Positions 44,054 to 52,397 of a stretch of 64,000 nucleotides of DNA are shown piece after piece. The translations under genes and the position numbers were made by a program. A model generated the notes under the pieces. That model did not search any database and was not told where the DNA came from. It saw only the letters and a program-made list of their open reading frames with translations. Every line of letters starts with the position of its first letter. The first letter of the stretch is position 1. Source of the stretch: Chitinophaga polysaccharea (GTDB taxonomy: Bacteria > Bacteroidota > Bacteroidia > Chitinophagales > Chitinophagaceae); the NCBI RefSeq assembly GCF_902150045.1, contig NZ_CABFVU010000003.1:558001-622000 (forward strand), written 5' to 3'.

Positions 44054-44527
44054 TTAATCTTCCTTTCCTTCCACCACGGCAGTGGCTTCGCTGAAATAAG
44101 ACAGCTGCTGTATCCCGGAAGTGCCCTTGTTGAGATTTTTAGCCAGCAACTGTAAAGCTCTCTTGGTTTCGTCCAGCGCTTTCTGCGGATCGTTCATTTC
44201 CTGCTGCCTTAAAGCTACCAGTACCTGCTGCTCCCGCTGATGGTGCTGCTTAAGCGCATAACCGATGCCTACCGCTACCAAGATCACTGCAGCATATTTC
44301 ATCCAGTGCCGCCAGGGCGACAGCTTCACTATTTTTACCGGTGGCGCTTCCCATACTCTTTCTGCTTCGCGGTGAAAGTACCCGAACAAGGGAGCCGCCT
44401 CCTGCAGGGCTTCCGGCAGGCCAGCGTGCGGCATGCTAAAAAAATCACGCAGTATCGCTTCTTCTTCGAGGGAGGTTTCTCCTTCCCAATACTTTTCCAC
44501 CAATACAGTGATGTGTTTATAATCCAT
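44054..44527 (-). CDS. Putative anti-sigma factor (single-TM)
   Basis: A 157-residue protein from ATG 44527. The cytoplasmic N-terminus (DYKHITVLVEKYWEGETSLEEEAILRDFFS) resembles the Bacteroidota anti-sigma cytoplasmic region of sigma-70 operons. One membrane helix (MKYAAVILVAVGIGYALK, about 73-92) follows, then a charged helical segment. Its start lies inside the end of the sigma gene (11-base overlap), the usual arrangement for a sigma/anti-sigma pair. No zinc-binding anti-sigma motif is seen. The role is inferred from context. Confidence 0.7.
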   Translation of the reverse strand: MDYKHITVLVEKYWEGETSLEEEAILRDFFSMPHAGLPEALQEAAPLFGYFHREAERVWEAPPVKIVKLSPWRHWMKYAAVILVAVGIGYALKQHHQREQQVLVALRQQEMNDPQKALDETKRALQLLAKNLNKGTSGIQQLSYFSEATAVVEGKED

Positions 44528-45032
44528 ATATCTGCAGGTTTTGTAGTTTTTCGCGTACCGTTTTACGGGCACGGTGCAAATTCACTTTAACGTCGTTCAT
44601 GTCTATATCAAGTATGTCGGCGATCTCCTGGTAGGAATGCCCGTCGATATCCCTCAGCTGAAGAATGGTGCGGTACTTTTCCGGCAGGGCATTGATGGCC
44701 ACATGCACTTTTTCCATGACATCGTTCTGTTCTGTTACCGCATGCGGGTTTTGCTGATGAATGGCCGGCATCTCTCCTGCCCTGTCCAGTTCATCTGATA
44801 CCCGGTATTTCCTGGATTTGATCTTATCCAGGGCCAGGTTGCGGGTAATACGCATGCACCAGGCTTCCATATTCTGTAGTTCCGCCATCTTTTCCTGCAT
44901 GCCCCATACCTTCATGAGGGCATCCTGGATGATATCCTGCGCGTCTTCCTCGTTGCCCAGCAGGCGGAAAGCAAAGCGGTAAAGCTTTTGCCTGACTGGA
45001 ACTACCTCGGTAAGGAATCTATCTAATGACAT
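44517..45032 (-). CDS. ECF RNA polymerase sigma factor (sigma-70 family)
   Basis: A 171-residue ECF sigma factor. Region 2 has RFAFRLLGNEEDAQDIIQDALMKVW and MRITRNLALDKIKSRK; region 4 has LPEKYRTILQLRDIDGHSYQEIADILDIDMNDVKVNLHRARKTVREKLQ, the helix-turn-helix that reads the -35 element. It likely controls the operon it heads (anti-sigma and DUF4252 pair) and perhaps itself. It starts at ATG 45032 about 70 bases from repeat copy C. Confidence 0.93.
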   Translation of the reverse strand: MSLDRFLTEVVPVRQKLYRFAFRLLGNEEDAQDIIQDALMKVWGMQEKMAELQNMEAWCMRITRNLALDKIKSRKYRVSDELDRAGEMPAIHQQNPHAVTEQNDVMEKVHVAINALPEKYRTILQLRDIDGHSYQEIADILDIDMNDVKVNLHRARKTVREKLQNLQIYGL

Positions 45033-45101
45033 GCAGAATAGTGCGTTTTGAAAGAAGACGACTGTAAATCGGAGATGTTACAAAGATGGGAATATTTTTT
45101 T

Positions 45102-45276
45102 GCGGAGTTTGTCTGACTCAGGATTTTGATGATTTCGCTGATTTTATTTTTTTGATTCAAAAGGATTTGGGGAGATTTTAGCGAAAATATACTCGCTAAT
45201 ATCTCCACAAATCTTTTAAAATCAAAAATGATCAAATCAGTGTAATCATCAAAATCCTGAGTCAGACAATTTCCGC
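45102..45276. repeat. Long inverted repeat, family copy C
   Basis: A 175-base element that is an imperfect palindrome end to end. The left end GCGGAGTTTGTCTGACTCAG and the right end, read in reverse, GCGGAAATTGTCTGACTCAG match, then GATTTTGATGATT continues in both. In the centre an inner stem-loop of the kind GGAGAT...ATCTCC (near 45171-45206) occurs, as in copy D. It lies between the permease stop (45283, 6 bases away) and the sigma factor start, that is, 3' of one gene and upstream of another, unlike the convergent position of copies A, B and D. Confidence 0.88.
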
Positions 45277-45282
45277 GGCGAG

Positions 45283-46338
45283 CTACGCGAGCTTGATCCG
45301 CGGGTCGATAAGTGTATAAAGGAGATCCGCCAGGAGGTTAACGATCACGAAGATGCCGGCGGTGAAGAGGATGGCTCCCATTACCACGGGGAAGTCGAAT
45401 TTGTCCAAGGCATCCACCGTTACCTTGCCGATGCCTTTCCAACCAAAAATGTATTCTACGAAAAAGGCGCCTGCCAGCAGTTCGGCAAACCAGCCGGTGA
45501 TGGCGGTGATCACCGGGTTGAGGGCGTTGGGCAGCGCATGCCGCCATATCACGGCCCGGCGGGAAAGACCTTTGGCGTAAGCGGTACGGATATAATCCTG
45601 GTGCAGTACATCCAGCATAGCGCTGCGGGTGAGCTGCACAATGATGGCCAGCGGGCGGATCCCCAGCGTAATTGCCGGGAGCACCAGGTTGCGCAGGTTC
45701 AGTACCCTGCCTCTGAAAGGATCCACATCAAACAGGTTGCCGGACATATGAAGACCGGTATAGTCGCTCAGTACAAAGCCAAACAGGTAAGCCAGTACTA
45801 TCCCTGCAAAAAAGGAAGGCGCTGAAATACCGGCCACACTGGCAAATACGGCCCCGGTATCCATCCAGGTGTTTTGCTTTACGGCCGATACTACCCCCAG
45901 GGCAATACCAACAATAGTGGCAAACAGCATAGCGGCTACTGCCAGCAGCAGGGTGCCAGGCAATGCCTCTATTAGAATATCCCATACCTGTTTTTTACCC
46001 TGGTAGGAACGGCGGAGATAAGGCGCTTTCAGCACCAGGAGCTTATCATTTGATATATGCGCTACCGTTAGGTACCGCAGGTTTTCACTGGCTTCCTGTT
46101 GGGTGTGGACCCCAACTGGCAGCAGGTCGTTGAGGTAATACAGGAACTGCGTCCCTACCGGCTGGTCGAGATGCAGTTCCCGGCGCACGTTTTCCAGGGA
46201 TGCTACGTCTGCCCGCTGTCCTAATGTGAGCCGTGCCGGATCGCCGGGCAGCACATTGAACAGGAAGAACACCAACACCACTACGCCTAGCAGCACCAGC
46301 AATCCATACCCGGTTTTACGAAGCAGAAAACGAAGCAT
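45283..46338 (-). CDS. ABC transporter permease, dipeptide/oligopeptide type (DppB/OppB)
   Basis: A 351-residue permease of the binding-protein-dependent type. The N-terminus LLRKTGYGLLVLLGVVVLVFFLFNVLPGDPARLTLGQRAD is the OppB signature (GDPAR), and the EAA loop is YAKGLSRRAVIWRHALPNALNPVITAI. Six membrane helices are visible. It imports peptides or nickel with a second permease, an ATPase and a binding protein, none of which is in the adjacent sequence. It ends 6 bases from repeat copy C and lies 8 bases after the DoxX gene, probably co-transcribed. Confidence 0.92.
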   Translation of the reverse strand: MLRFLLRKTGYGLLVLLGVVVLVFFLFNVLPGDPARLTLGQRADVASLENVRRELHLDQPVGTQFLYYLNDLLPVGVHTQQEASENLRYLTVAHISNDKLLVLKAPYLRRSYQGKKQVWDILIEALPGTLLLAVAAMLFATIVGIALGVVSAVKQNTWMDTGAVFASVAGISAPSFFAGIVLAYLFGFVLSDYTGLHMSGNLFDVDPFRGRVLNLRNLVLPAITLGIRPLAIIVQLTRSAMLDVLHQDYIRTAYAKGLSRRAVIWRHALPNALNPVITAITGWFAELLAGAFFVEYIFGWKGIGKVTVDALDKFDFPVVMGAILFTAGIFVIVNLLADLLYTLIDPRIKLA

Positions 46339-46346
46339 ACAGCTGA

Positions 46347-47429
46347 TTATGGTATATCATTATAATGCCATTTCCCTTTGATGGTGCCTTTATCCAGCAG
46401 GAGCAGCGCAGGGTTGCTTCTGCCTGCGGTTTTAATGGCCACTCCATCCATTTGTACAAAAGGAAACTCCAGGCCGTGTTGCTGTTTGAAGGCCGCAATT
46501 TCCTCTTTGGTGGACGCGGTTACTCCATATATAACTACTTCCTGGTTCTTCCACTTTTGTTGCAGGGCTTTCATTTTTTCATCCCATCCGCTGCCGGCCT
46601 TTTGGGTATTGAGCACCAGGAAAAGGTATACCGGTTTGGTTTCAGACAGGATGGCCTCCGTTTGGTTAACGCCATCCAGGTCGGTAAGGATAAAATCCTT
46701 GATGGCCGGTTCTGCGTTGCCTTTTTTCACCAGTTTATCTTTCCGGTTTACAAATTTCCAGGTACTGTCGGACCAGGGATAGTTATCTGCAGTAAATTCC
46801 TTCTTCTGCCCGTTCTTCTCATATATAAAGATCATTTCGTACACATCCGGTGTAGCGCCCGGGGGCAGTTTCATCTTTTCGGGGATGTTGTTGCCTATTT
46901 TATAAGGCAGGCAGTCGAAGAAAGGCAGGTGTTTCAACGTATACCACTGAATCCCGAATGCGAATACGGCGGAGAGCAGCAGCACCAGTCCTGCTGCTTT
47001 GAACAGCGGCTGTATGCCGTTCCTGTAAAAGAAGATCACCAGGATCATCACCAGCAGGATCACATCTTTCCAGAAGGTTTCCACGGCGCTGAGCTTTATG
47101 CAGTCGCCAAAGCAGCCACACTCACGGATAGTACCGCTGAACAGGGCATAACCTGTAAGAAAGGTAAAGAATATAATGAGCAGCAGCAGTAGCACGGAAA
47201 AGATACGCATACGGTATCCAACCAGTACAGCTACACCGGCAATAATTTCGAAGGCATTCATGATAATGGAAAATGCCAGGGACCAGGGAGACAGGAAAGT
47301 GAGGTGCAGCACTTCGAAGAACTCGTCCATTTTATAGCTGAGCCCTAACGGATCATTTGCTTTAATCAGGCCAGAGAAAATGAATAAAACCCCAACGATT
47401 ATACGTAACAGGTTAAGGATAATCTTCAT
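46347..47429 (-). CDS. DoxX-type membrane protein with thioredoxin-like C-terminus (BT_3928 family)
   Basis: A 360-residue protein. Four N-terminal helices of the DoxX/MauE type (LLRIIVGVLFIFSGLIKANDPLG; AFEIIAGVAVLVGYRMR; RECGCFGDCIKLSAVETFWKDVILLVMIL; LVLLLSAVFAFGIQWY) are followed by an extracytoplasmic thioredoxin-fold-like part (NQTEAILSETKPVYLFLVLNTQ; WKNQEVVIYGVTASTKEEI; KTAGRSNPALLLLDKGTIKG). That part lacks the CxxC active site. The N-terminal CGCFGDC cluster could carry a redox pair. The role is unproven; BT_3928-type names are used in Bacteroidota. It lies 8 bases upstream of the permease gene. Confidence 0.82.
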   Translation of the reverse strand: MKIILNLLRIIVGVLFIFSGLIKANDPLGLSYKMDEFFEVLHLTFLSPWSLAFSIIMNAFEIIAGVAVLVGYRMRIFSVLLLLLIIFFTFLTGYALFSGTIRECGCFGDCIKLSAVETFWKDVILLVMILVIFFYRNGIQPLFKAAGLVLLLSAVFAFGIQWYTLKHLPFFDCLPYKIGNNIPEKMKLPPGATPDVYEMIFIYEKNGQKKEFTADNYPWSDSTWKFVNRKDKLVKKGNAEPAIKDFILTDLDGVNQTEAILSETKPVYLFLVLNTQKAGSGWDEKMKALQQKWKNQEVVIYGVTASTKEEIAAFKQQHGLEFPFVQMDGVAIKTAGRSNPALLLLDKGTIKGKWHYNDIP

Positions 47430-47588
47430 AAAATAGTTTAATGTTTAAGTGATCTGTGAAGATAAGAACAATCAGGGTTTACCTTTCCTTGAAATTGATG
47501 AGCGTAAAATGCCTGCCGGCGCGCTTCAAATCTATTTCTGAAATTAAACGTGTAAATTCCTAAATTCGGAAATGATTGATTTTCCTTC

Positions 47589-47596
47589 TTAGATTT
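47589..47596 (+). promoter_or_regulatory. Candidate -7 box of the folP-cdaA transcript
   Basis: TAGATTTG matches TAnnTTTG. It is 91 bases from the folP start, a longish leader; the -33 element is not clear. Confidence 0.45.
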
Positions 47597-47687
47597 GCAG
47601 GCAAAATAAAGAATTTCGGGTAAAAGGCCGGAACTATATAAGAAATCAGGGGCCAGGCGCCTGCATACTAACTCTTAACGCATTTAA

Positions 47688-48551
47688 ATGAAACCATACC
47701 ATGTCCCGGCAACAACATCTTCACCTGTAATAAACTGCAGAGGGCAGTTATTGTCTCTCGCCACACCTGCCGTAATGGGTATTATAAATGTGACCACTGA
47801 TTCTTTTTATGAAGGTAACCGCATGCATGAGCTGCACCTGGTGATGGAAAAAGCGGCGCAGCACCTGGCGGAAGGCGCCGCCATATTGGACCTGGGCGCA
47901 CAGAGCACCCGTCCCGGTGCTGAAATGGTGGGACCGGAAGAAGAGATCCACCGGCTGATCCCTGCTATTCATGCCATCCTGAACAAATATCCCACTGCTA
48001 TTATTTCTGTAGACACCTGGTATGCTGCAGTAGCAGAGAAAGCAGTACATGCAGGCGCAGCTATTATCAATGATGTAAGCGCGGGAGATATGGATGCAGA
48101 TATGATCCCGGTTGTTGGTAAACTGCAGGTGCCTTATATTGCAATGCACATGCAGGGTAAACCAGCCACAATGCAACAAAACCCGCAGTATGAAGACGTG
48201 GTGGCCGAAGTGCTTGATTACCTGGTACAGAAACTGGCCGCCTGTCGCGCTGCCGGCATCAAAGATTTTATTGCTGACCCGGGATTTGGCTTTGGAAAAA
48301 CGATTGACCATAACTATACCCTGTTGAAGAACCTGCGCCTGTTTTACGATGTACTTGGGGTACCGGTGCTGACTGGCATTTCCCGTAAATCGATGATCTA
48401 TAAACTGCTGAACATTACCCCGGCCGAAGCGTTGAACGGCACTACTGTTTTAAATACCATTGCCCTGCAACAGGGTACGCATATATTAAGGGTACACGAT
48501 GTAAAAGCCGCTGTGGAAGCGGTAAGGATCATGAAGAAAATGAATGGCTAA
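47688..48551 (+). CDS. folP: Dihydropteroate synthase
   Basis: A 287-residue TIM-barrel enzyme that condenses 6-hydroxymethyl-dihydropterin diphosphate with para-aminobenzoate, the target of sulfonamides. Signature blocks: VMGIINVTTDSFYEGNR, AAILDLGAQSTRPGAEMVGPEEE, ISVDTWYAAVAEKAVHAGAAIINDVSAG, AMHMQGKPATMQ, FIADPGFGFGKTIDHNYTLLK and TGISRKSMIYKLL. The length is normal. The CdaA gene follows 23 bases downstream, a usual Bacteroidota pairing. Confidence 0.96.
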   Translation: MKPYHVPATTSSPVINCRGQLLSLATPAVMGIINVTTDSFYEGNRMHELHLVMEKAAQHLAEGAAILDLGAQSTRPGAEMVGPEEEIHRLIPAIHAILNKYPTAIISVDTWYAAVAEKAVHAGAAIINDVSAGDMDADMIPVVGKLQVPYIAMHMQGKPATMQQNPQYEDVVAEVLDYLVQKLAACRAAGIKDFIADPGFGFGKTIDHNYTLLKNLRLFYDVLGVPVLTGISRKSMIYKLLNITPAEALNGTTVLNTIALQQGTHILRVHDVKAAVEAVRIMKKMNG

Positions 48552-48574
48552 TTTAATCTTGCAATTTTACAACT

Positions 48575-49387
48575 ATGAAGGAAGTAATACAATTTTATGG
48601 AGTTGAGTTTCGATGGCTGGATCTTCTGGACCTGTTGATTGTTGTTTTTCTGATCATTCAGTTATACCGTTTATTAAAGGGAAGTCTTGCTTTTAATATT
48701 TTCGTAGGCCTGTTGATGGTATATGCCGCTTATTTCCTGGTAAGGGCGCTGAAGATGCCTATCCTCACCAATATCCTGCAAAACTTTATTAATGTTGGTA
48801 TCATTGCCATCATCATTATTTTCCAGCCGGAGATCAGGAAGTTCCTGCTGGTGCTGGGTAAGAAAACACCATTGAGTAAGGACAGTTTTCTAACAAAACT
48901 GTTTCTTCCTGATAAGTTTAAAAGTTATAAGGAAGAAGAAAATATTATCAACGAACTGATAGTGGCAGTAAGCCGGATGCAGAGCACATTTACCGGAGCC
49001 CTGATTGTAATAGCTACCACCTACCGTTTGAAATTCGATTCTGCGTCCAGTATTCCTATCGACGGGAACGTAAGCGCGAAGCTGATAGAAAGTATTTTTG
49101 AGAAGCACAGTCCCCTGCATGATGGTGCGCTGATCATTGTTGGAAACAAGATCCTGGCGGCTAAAGTGATCCTCCCGGTATCTGAAAATCCTAACCTGCC
49201 CACCCGTATAGGGTTACGGCACCGGTCGGCGGTAGGGATTACGGAGCACAGCGATAATATGGCGATCATTGTTTCCGAGGAAAGAGGATCTGTGTCTTAT
49301 GCGATTGATGGAGTGCTTACCCAGGATGTGTCGCTGGAAGACCTGAAGGTGAAGTTATACGAGGTGCTGATAGATGGATACTCCTGA
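48575..49387 (+). CDS. cdaA: Diadenylate cyclase CdaA
   Basis: A 270-residue membrane enzyme that makes cyclic di-AMP from two ATP. Three N-terminal helices (LLDLLIVVFLIIQLYRLL; AFNIFVGLLMVYAAYFLVRAL; FINVGIIAIIIIFQPEIRKF) are followed by a DAC domain with HDGALII (catalytic Asp/Gly/Ala) and RHRSAVGITEHSDNMAIIVSEERGSVSYA. c-di-AMP controls potassium and osmotic homeostasis and wall stress. No CdaR is adjacent. A 19-base bidirectional hairpin terminates it. Confidence 0.95.
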   Translation: MKEVIQFYGVEFRWLDLLDLLIVVFLIIQLYRLLKGSLAFNIFVGLLMVYAAYFLVRALKMPILTNILQNFINVGIIAIIIIFQPEIRKFLLVLGKKTPLSKDSFLTKLFLPDKFKSYKEEENIINELIVAVSRMQSTFTGALIVIATTYRLKFDSASSIPIDGNVSAKLIESIFEKHSPLHDGALIIVGNKILAAKVILPVSENPNLPTRIGLRHRSAVGITEHSDNMAIIVSEERGSVSYAIDGVLTQDVSLEDLKVKLYEVLIDGYS

Positions 49388-49404
49388 TAATGGTATTGAA
49401 TTAT

Positions 49405-49446
49405 AAAGAGAAAGCCCCCTGTCAAGCGACAGGGGGCTTTCTCTTT
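49405..49446. terminator. Bidirectional Rho-independent terminator
   Basis: A perfect 19-base stem with an AAGC loop (49405-49423 / 49428-49446), flanked by A and T runs. It serves both cdaA and the convergent FKBP gene. Confidence 0.92.
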
Positions 49447-49458
49447 ATGCGATAATAA

Positions 49459-50337
49459 TTATTTACCTGGAGTGGGTGCAGCAGCAGCCGGAGCCGGAGC
49501 GCCAGCTTTGATATCTACCAACTCTACGTTAAATACCAGTACGGAGTTGCCGGGGATTACCGGGGGACTTCCCTGTAAGCCATAAGCCAGTACAGAAGGA
49601 ATTACCAGGGTAGCTTTGGAACCTTTTTTCAGGCCACTCAAACCAGCGTCCCAGCCCTTGATCACGAAACCGCGGCCGATAGGGAATTTGATTGGCTCTA
49701 AAGGCATACCTGGGCGCATAGTTGAATCCTGGCTGGAATCAAATACTTTACCGGTAGTGAGCTTACCTGTGTAGTGAACATACACGGTATCGCCCGCGTT
49801 AGGGGTACTGCCGGTACCTTCCTGGGTAACTGCTACATAAACGCCTTCAGCGTTCTTAGTGGCGTTGATCTTGTTTTTATCCAGGTATTCTTTAATTACT
49901 TTTTCGTCTTTTTCTTTCTGGGCAGCAGCAGAGTATTTGTTTTCCACTGCAAAAGTGATCTTCAGTTTATCACCTGCTTTACCAAACGGAGGACGTTCCT
50001 GGGCTGGTAATGAATCCCATGGAATAATAAAGGTAGCGCTATCGCCTTCATGCAGGAGGGCAATACCTTCCATCAGATCGTATTTGCTCTGTGGTTTGGC
50101 CACCAGCACCGGGATCGCAGCGCCTACCATTTTCCGGGAATCACCCAGCAGGGAGTCATTGATATGCTGGGTAACATTCACCAGGGCAGTATCGCCTAAT
50201 TTCAGTTGTGCTCCGCTGCCGGATTTGTGAACGATATACTCAATACCGCCCGGTGTTTTTTTAACACCTGTACCGCAACTGGCTAAAAGAAAGCCAAAAG
50301 CTGCAGTTGCAACTAAAAACTGATTGTTTTTTTTCAT
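49459..50337 (-). CDS. FKBP-type peptidyl-prolyl cis-trans isomerase lipoprotein, two domains
   Basis: A 292-residue predicted lipoprotein (LVATAAFGFLLASC, Cys about 21). The N-terminal FKBP-like domain begins VHKSGSGAQLKLGDTALVNVTQHIND; the C-terminal FKBP domain has AVTQEGTGSTPNAGDTVYVHYTGKLTTGKVFDSSQD, IKFPIGRGFVIKGWDAGLSGLKKGSKATLVIPSVLAYG and IPGNSVLVFNVELVDI, with the catalytic-pocket residues intact. A Pro/Ala tail follows. It likely assists envelope protein folding. It is followed by the DHH phosphoesterase gene on the same strand, 37 bases upstream. Confidence 0.93.
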   Translation of the reverse strand: MKKNNQFLVATAAFGFLLASCGTGVKKTPGGIEYIVHKSGSGAQLKLGDTALVNVTQHINDSLLGDSRKMVGAAIPVLVAKPQSKYDLMEGIALLHEGDSATFIIPWDSLPAQERPPFGKAGDKLKITFAVENKYSAAAQKEKDEKVIKEYLDKNKINATKNAEGVYVAVTQEGTGSTPNAGDTVYVHYTGKLTTGKVFDSSQDSTMRPGMPLEPIKFPIGRGFVIKGWDAGLSGLKKGSKATLVIPSVLAYGLQGSPPVIPGNSVLVFNVELVDIKAGAPAPAAAAPTPGK

Positions 50338-50374
50338 TTGATTGTATTAGTAGGTTGAAATACTTTAATTAAAG

Positions 50375-51379
50375 TTATTGTAACAGGTCTTCGTTCTCTT
50401 CCACGGCTTTCACAAAACGGTCTACCGTTTTTTCCAGTGAATCTGTGCTGCGGCCTCCGGAAGCGTTGAAATGCCCTCCCCCGTCAAAATATTTGCGGGC
50501 AAAGGTATTTACGTCGAAATTGCCTTTGGAGCGGAACGACAGTTTCACTTCCGAATTGCGGTCGATGATCAGCGCAGCCATTTTGATCCCCTGGATAGAC
50601 AACAGGAAATTCACGAGCCCTTCGGTATCCCCCGTCTGGAGATCGAACCGTTTCAGATCGGAATATGGAATGGCCAGCATAGCAGTATTATATTCATAGA
50701 ATACTTCCATGCGGTTCAGCAGACTATGTCCGAGGAAGCGCAGGCGGTTTTCCAGGAAGTTATCATAGATCGCCTGGTGGATCACCTCATGTTTCAGTCC
50801 TCTTTCCATCAGGTCGGCCACCATACGGTGTACGGCAGCAGAAGTGGATGCAAAGCGGAAAGAACCTGTATCTGTTACAGTACCGGCATAAATGCATTCG
50901 GCAATTTCGAGGTTAATATACTGCTCATCTCCCAATTTATATATAGTTTCATAAACTAATTGGGCGGTGGAGCTGGCTTTGGTATCACTCACGCCGTAGT
51001 CAAAGCTGGGCTGTGGCTCCAGATGGTGATCTATCAGAATTTTGGTGCAATCCAGTTTTTCCAGGTGTGGCGCCAGGTTTTTGGTGCGGTAGAGGGCGTT
51101 GAAGTCCAGGCAAAACAGGAGATCAATACCTTCCAGCGCCTGGGTGGCCCGGTCTATAGACGATTCGTAATCGATCACATCATTGGCGCCTGGCATCCAT
51201 TTCAGGAAATCCGGAAAATTGGTGGGTGAGATTACAGTTACCTGATGCCCTTTCTGTATTAAATAATGATACATTGCTAAGGAAGAACCCATGGCATCCG
51301 CGTCTGGCTTCTGGTGCATTGTTATCACCACTTTCTTAGGGCTCTCCAGCAAAGGTTTAATTTCCTCGATCGGCTTCAT
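50375..51379 (-). CDS. DHH family phosphoesterase (NrnA-like)
   Basis: A 334-residue enzyme with DHH motifs: VVITMHQKPDADAMGSSLAMYHYL (DAD metal site), LDFNALYR, KILIDHHLEPQPSFDYGVSD and the C-terminal DHHA1 part with KLSFRSKGNFDVNTFARKYFDGGGHFNASGG. NrnA-type members degrade nanoRNA oligonucleotides and can hydrolyse pAp, cyclic dinucleotides or their linear forms. Since CdaA sits just upstream of the FKBP gene, a role in c-di-AMP/pApA turnover is possible but is inference. The length is typical of the stand-alone class. Confidence 0.92.
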   Translation of the reverse strand: MKPIEEIKPLLESPKKVVITMHQKPDADAMGSSLAMYHYLIQKGHQVTVISPTNFPDFLKWMPGANDVIDYESSIDRATQALEGIDLLFCLDFNALYRTKNLAPHLEKLDCTKILIDHHLEPQPSFDYGVSDTKASSTAQLVYETIYKLGDEQYINLEIAECIYAGTVTDTGSFRFASTSAAVHRMVADLMERGLKHEVIHQAIYDNFLENRLRFLGHSLLNRMEVFYEYNTAMLAIPYSDLKRFDLQTGDTEGLVNFLLSIQGIKMAALIIDRNSEVKLSFRSKGNFDVNTFARKYFDGGGHFNASGGRSTDSLEKTVDRFVKAVEENEDLLQ

Positions 51380-51503
51380 TAAAAAACTGTAATGTTAAGA
51401 GTTGATTTCCAATCACAACAAGTGGTTGAAACAGAAAACGAAGTGCGAAGATCTTTATTTGGGGCAGAATTTCAAAATTTTTTACCACTAAAGAAAATGT
51501 AAT

Positions 51504-51511
51504 TACTTTTG
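51504..51511 (+). promoter_or_regulatory. -7 box of the ndk promoter
   Basis: TACTTTTG fits TAnnTTTG. It is 33 bases from the ATG at 51545, with a T-run about 21 bases upstream as a weak -33 element. Confidence 0.55.
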
Positions 51512-51544
51512 CGGCCTAATCTGTAATTCGGAATTAAACATTAT

Positions 51545-51961
51545 ATGAGCAACAGAACATTTACTATGATCAAGCCTGATGCAGTAGCAAACGGGCACAT
51601 TGGCGGCATTTTAAACATGATCAACGCTGCAGGTTTCCGCATCGTGGCCATGAAAATGACGCAGTTATCTACTGCTAAAGCAGGTGAGTTTTATGCGGTA
51701 CATGCGGAAAGACCTTTTTACGGTGAACTGGTAGAATTCATGAGCAGCGGCCATATCGTAGCGGCTATCCTGGAGAAAGACAATGCCGTAGAAGATTTTC
51801 GCAAACTGATCGGTGCTACCAATCCCGCCAACGCAGAAGAAGGTACCATCCGTAAAAAATACGCAGAGTCTATCGGCCGCAACGCGGTACATGGCTCCGA
51901 CTCTGATGAAAACGCTGTGATTGAAGGTAACTTCTTCTTCAGCGGTCTGGAGAAATTCTAG
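51545..51961 (+). CDS. ndk: Nucleoside-diphosphate kinase
   Basis: A 138-residue enzyme that moves the gamma phosphate from ATP to NDPs. NRTFTMIKPDAVANGHIGGI, VEFMSSGHIVAAILEKDNAVEDFRKLIGATNPANAEEGTIRKKYA and the active-site His in GRNAVHGSDSDENA are all present, as is the terminal EGNFFFSGLEKF. Monocistronic, with its own -7 box and a terminator at 51985. Confidence 0.96.
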   Translation: MSNRTFTMIKPDAVANGHIGGILNMINAAGFRIVAMKMTQLSTAKAGEFYAVHAERPFYGELVEFMSSGHIVAAILEKDNAVEDFRKLIGATNPANAEEGTIRKKYAESIGRNAVHGSDSDENAVIEGNFFFSGLEKF

Positions 51962-51984
51962 TACTGAATCACTTACATCATTGC

Positions 51985-52018
51985 AAAAAGGCTGGCTTCT
52001 CAAAAGCCGGCCTTTTTT
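51985..52018 (+). terminator. Rho-independent terminator of ndk
   Basis: AAAAAGGCTGGCTT / AAGCCGGCCTTTTT stem with one T-G wobble, loop CTCAA, followed by T. Confidence 0.88.
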
Positions 52019-52397
52019 GTGGGCCAGTTATTTATTTTGTTGATTAATTATTTCATTTACATATACTTATGTGGTTTTGTAAGAAGTGGTACTTTAGATA
52101 TGATAATAAAACTGCCAAAAAGGCGTAATCATATGATCTTCAATAAGAATATGATAGCAAAAAAGGAGGCAAAAACCCCGGTTTACACCCTTGAAACCGG
52201 CTAATATTTATATGTCTTAAATAATTCACTATCAATAATTTATACTATTTCATAGAATAGTTTACTTTAAATAAAACTACTTTCCCTTTTTTGTAGTAAA
52301 AACACCCGCTTTCCCTGGTATTATTTTACCCTTTTCCCCTTATTTTTACGAATAGCCGTTACCGTAGTTTTCCAAAAAGCATTTAACTTGCCTGCAT
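52019..52397. other. Intergenic region of about 380 bases, no gene seen
   Basis: AT-rich sequence before xerD. The only notable element is a short CCGGTTT...AAACCGG hairpin near 52180-52200. A 61-codon frame starting at GTG 52019 has no recognisable features and begins in the terminator, so I do not call it. Confidence 0.5.

Noticed and set aside
7690..50545. AACGACAG octamers inside coding sequence near 7693, 43308 and 50534, identical to the candidate LytTR half-site.
   Set aside because: They lie within genes without a companion 21 bases away, so they are treated as chance matches and show that the octamer alone is not diagnostic.
52019..52204. A 61-codon ORF after the ndk terminator.
   Set aside because: It starts with GTG at the terminator edge, has no recognisable motif and reads as AT-rich intergenic DNA.
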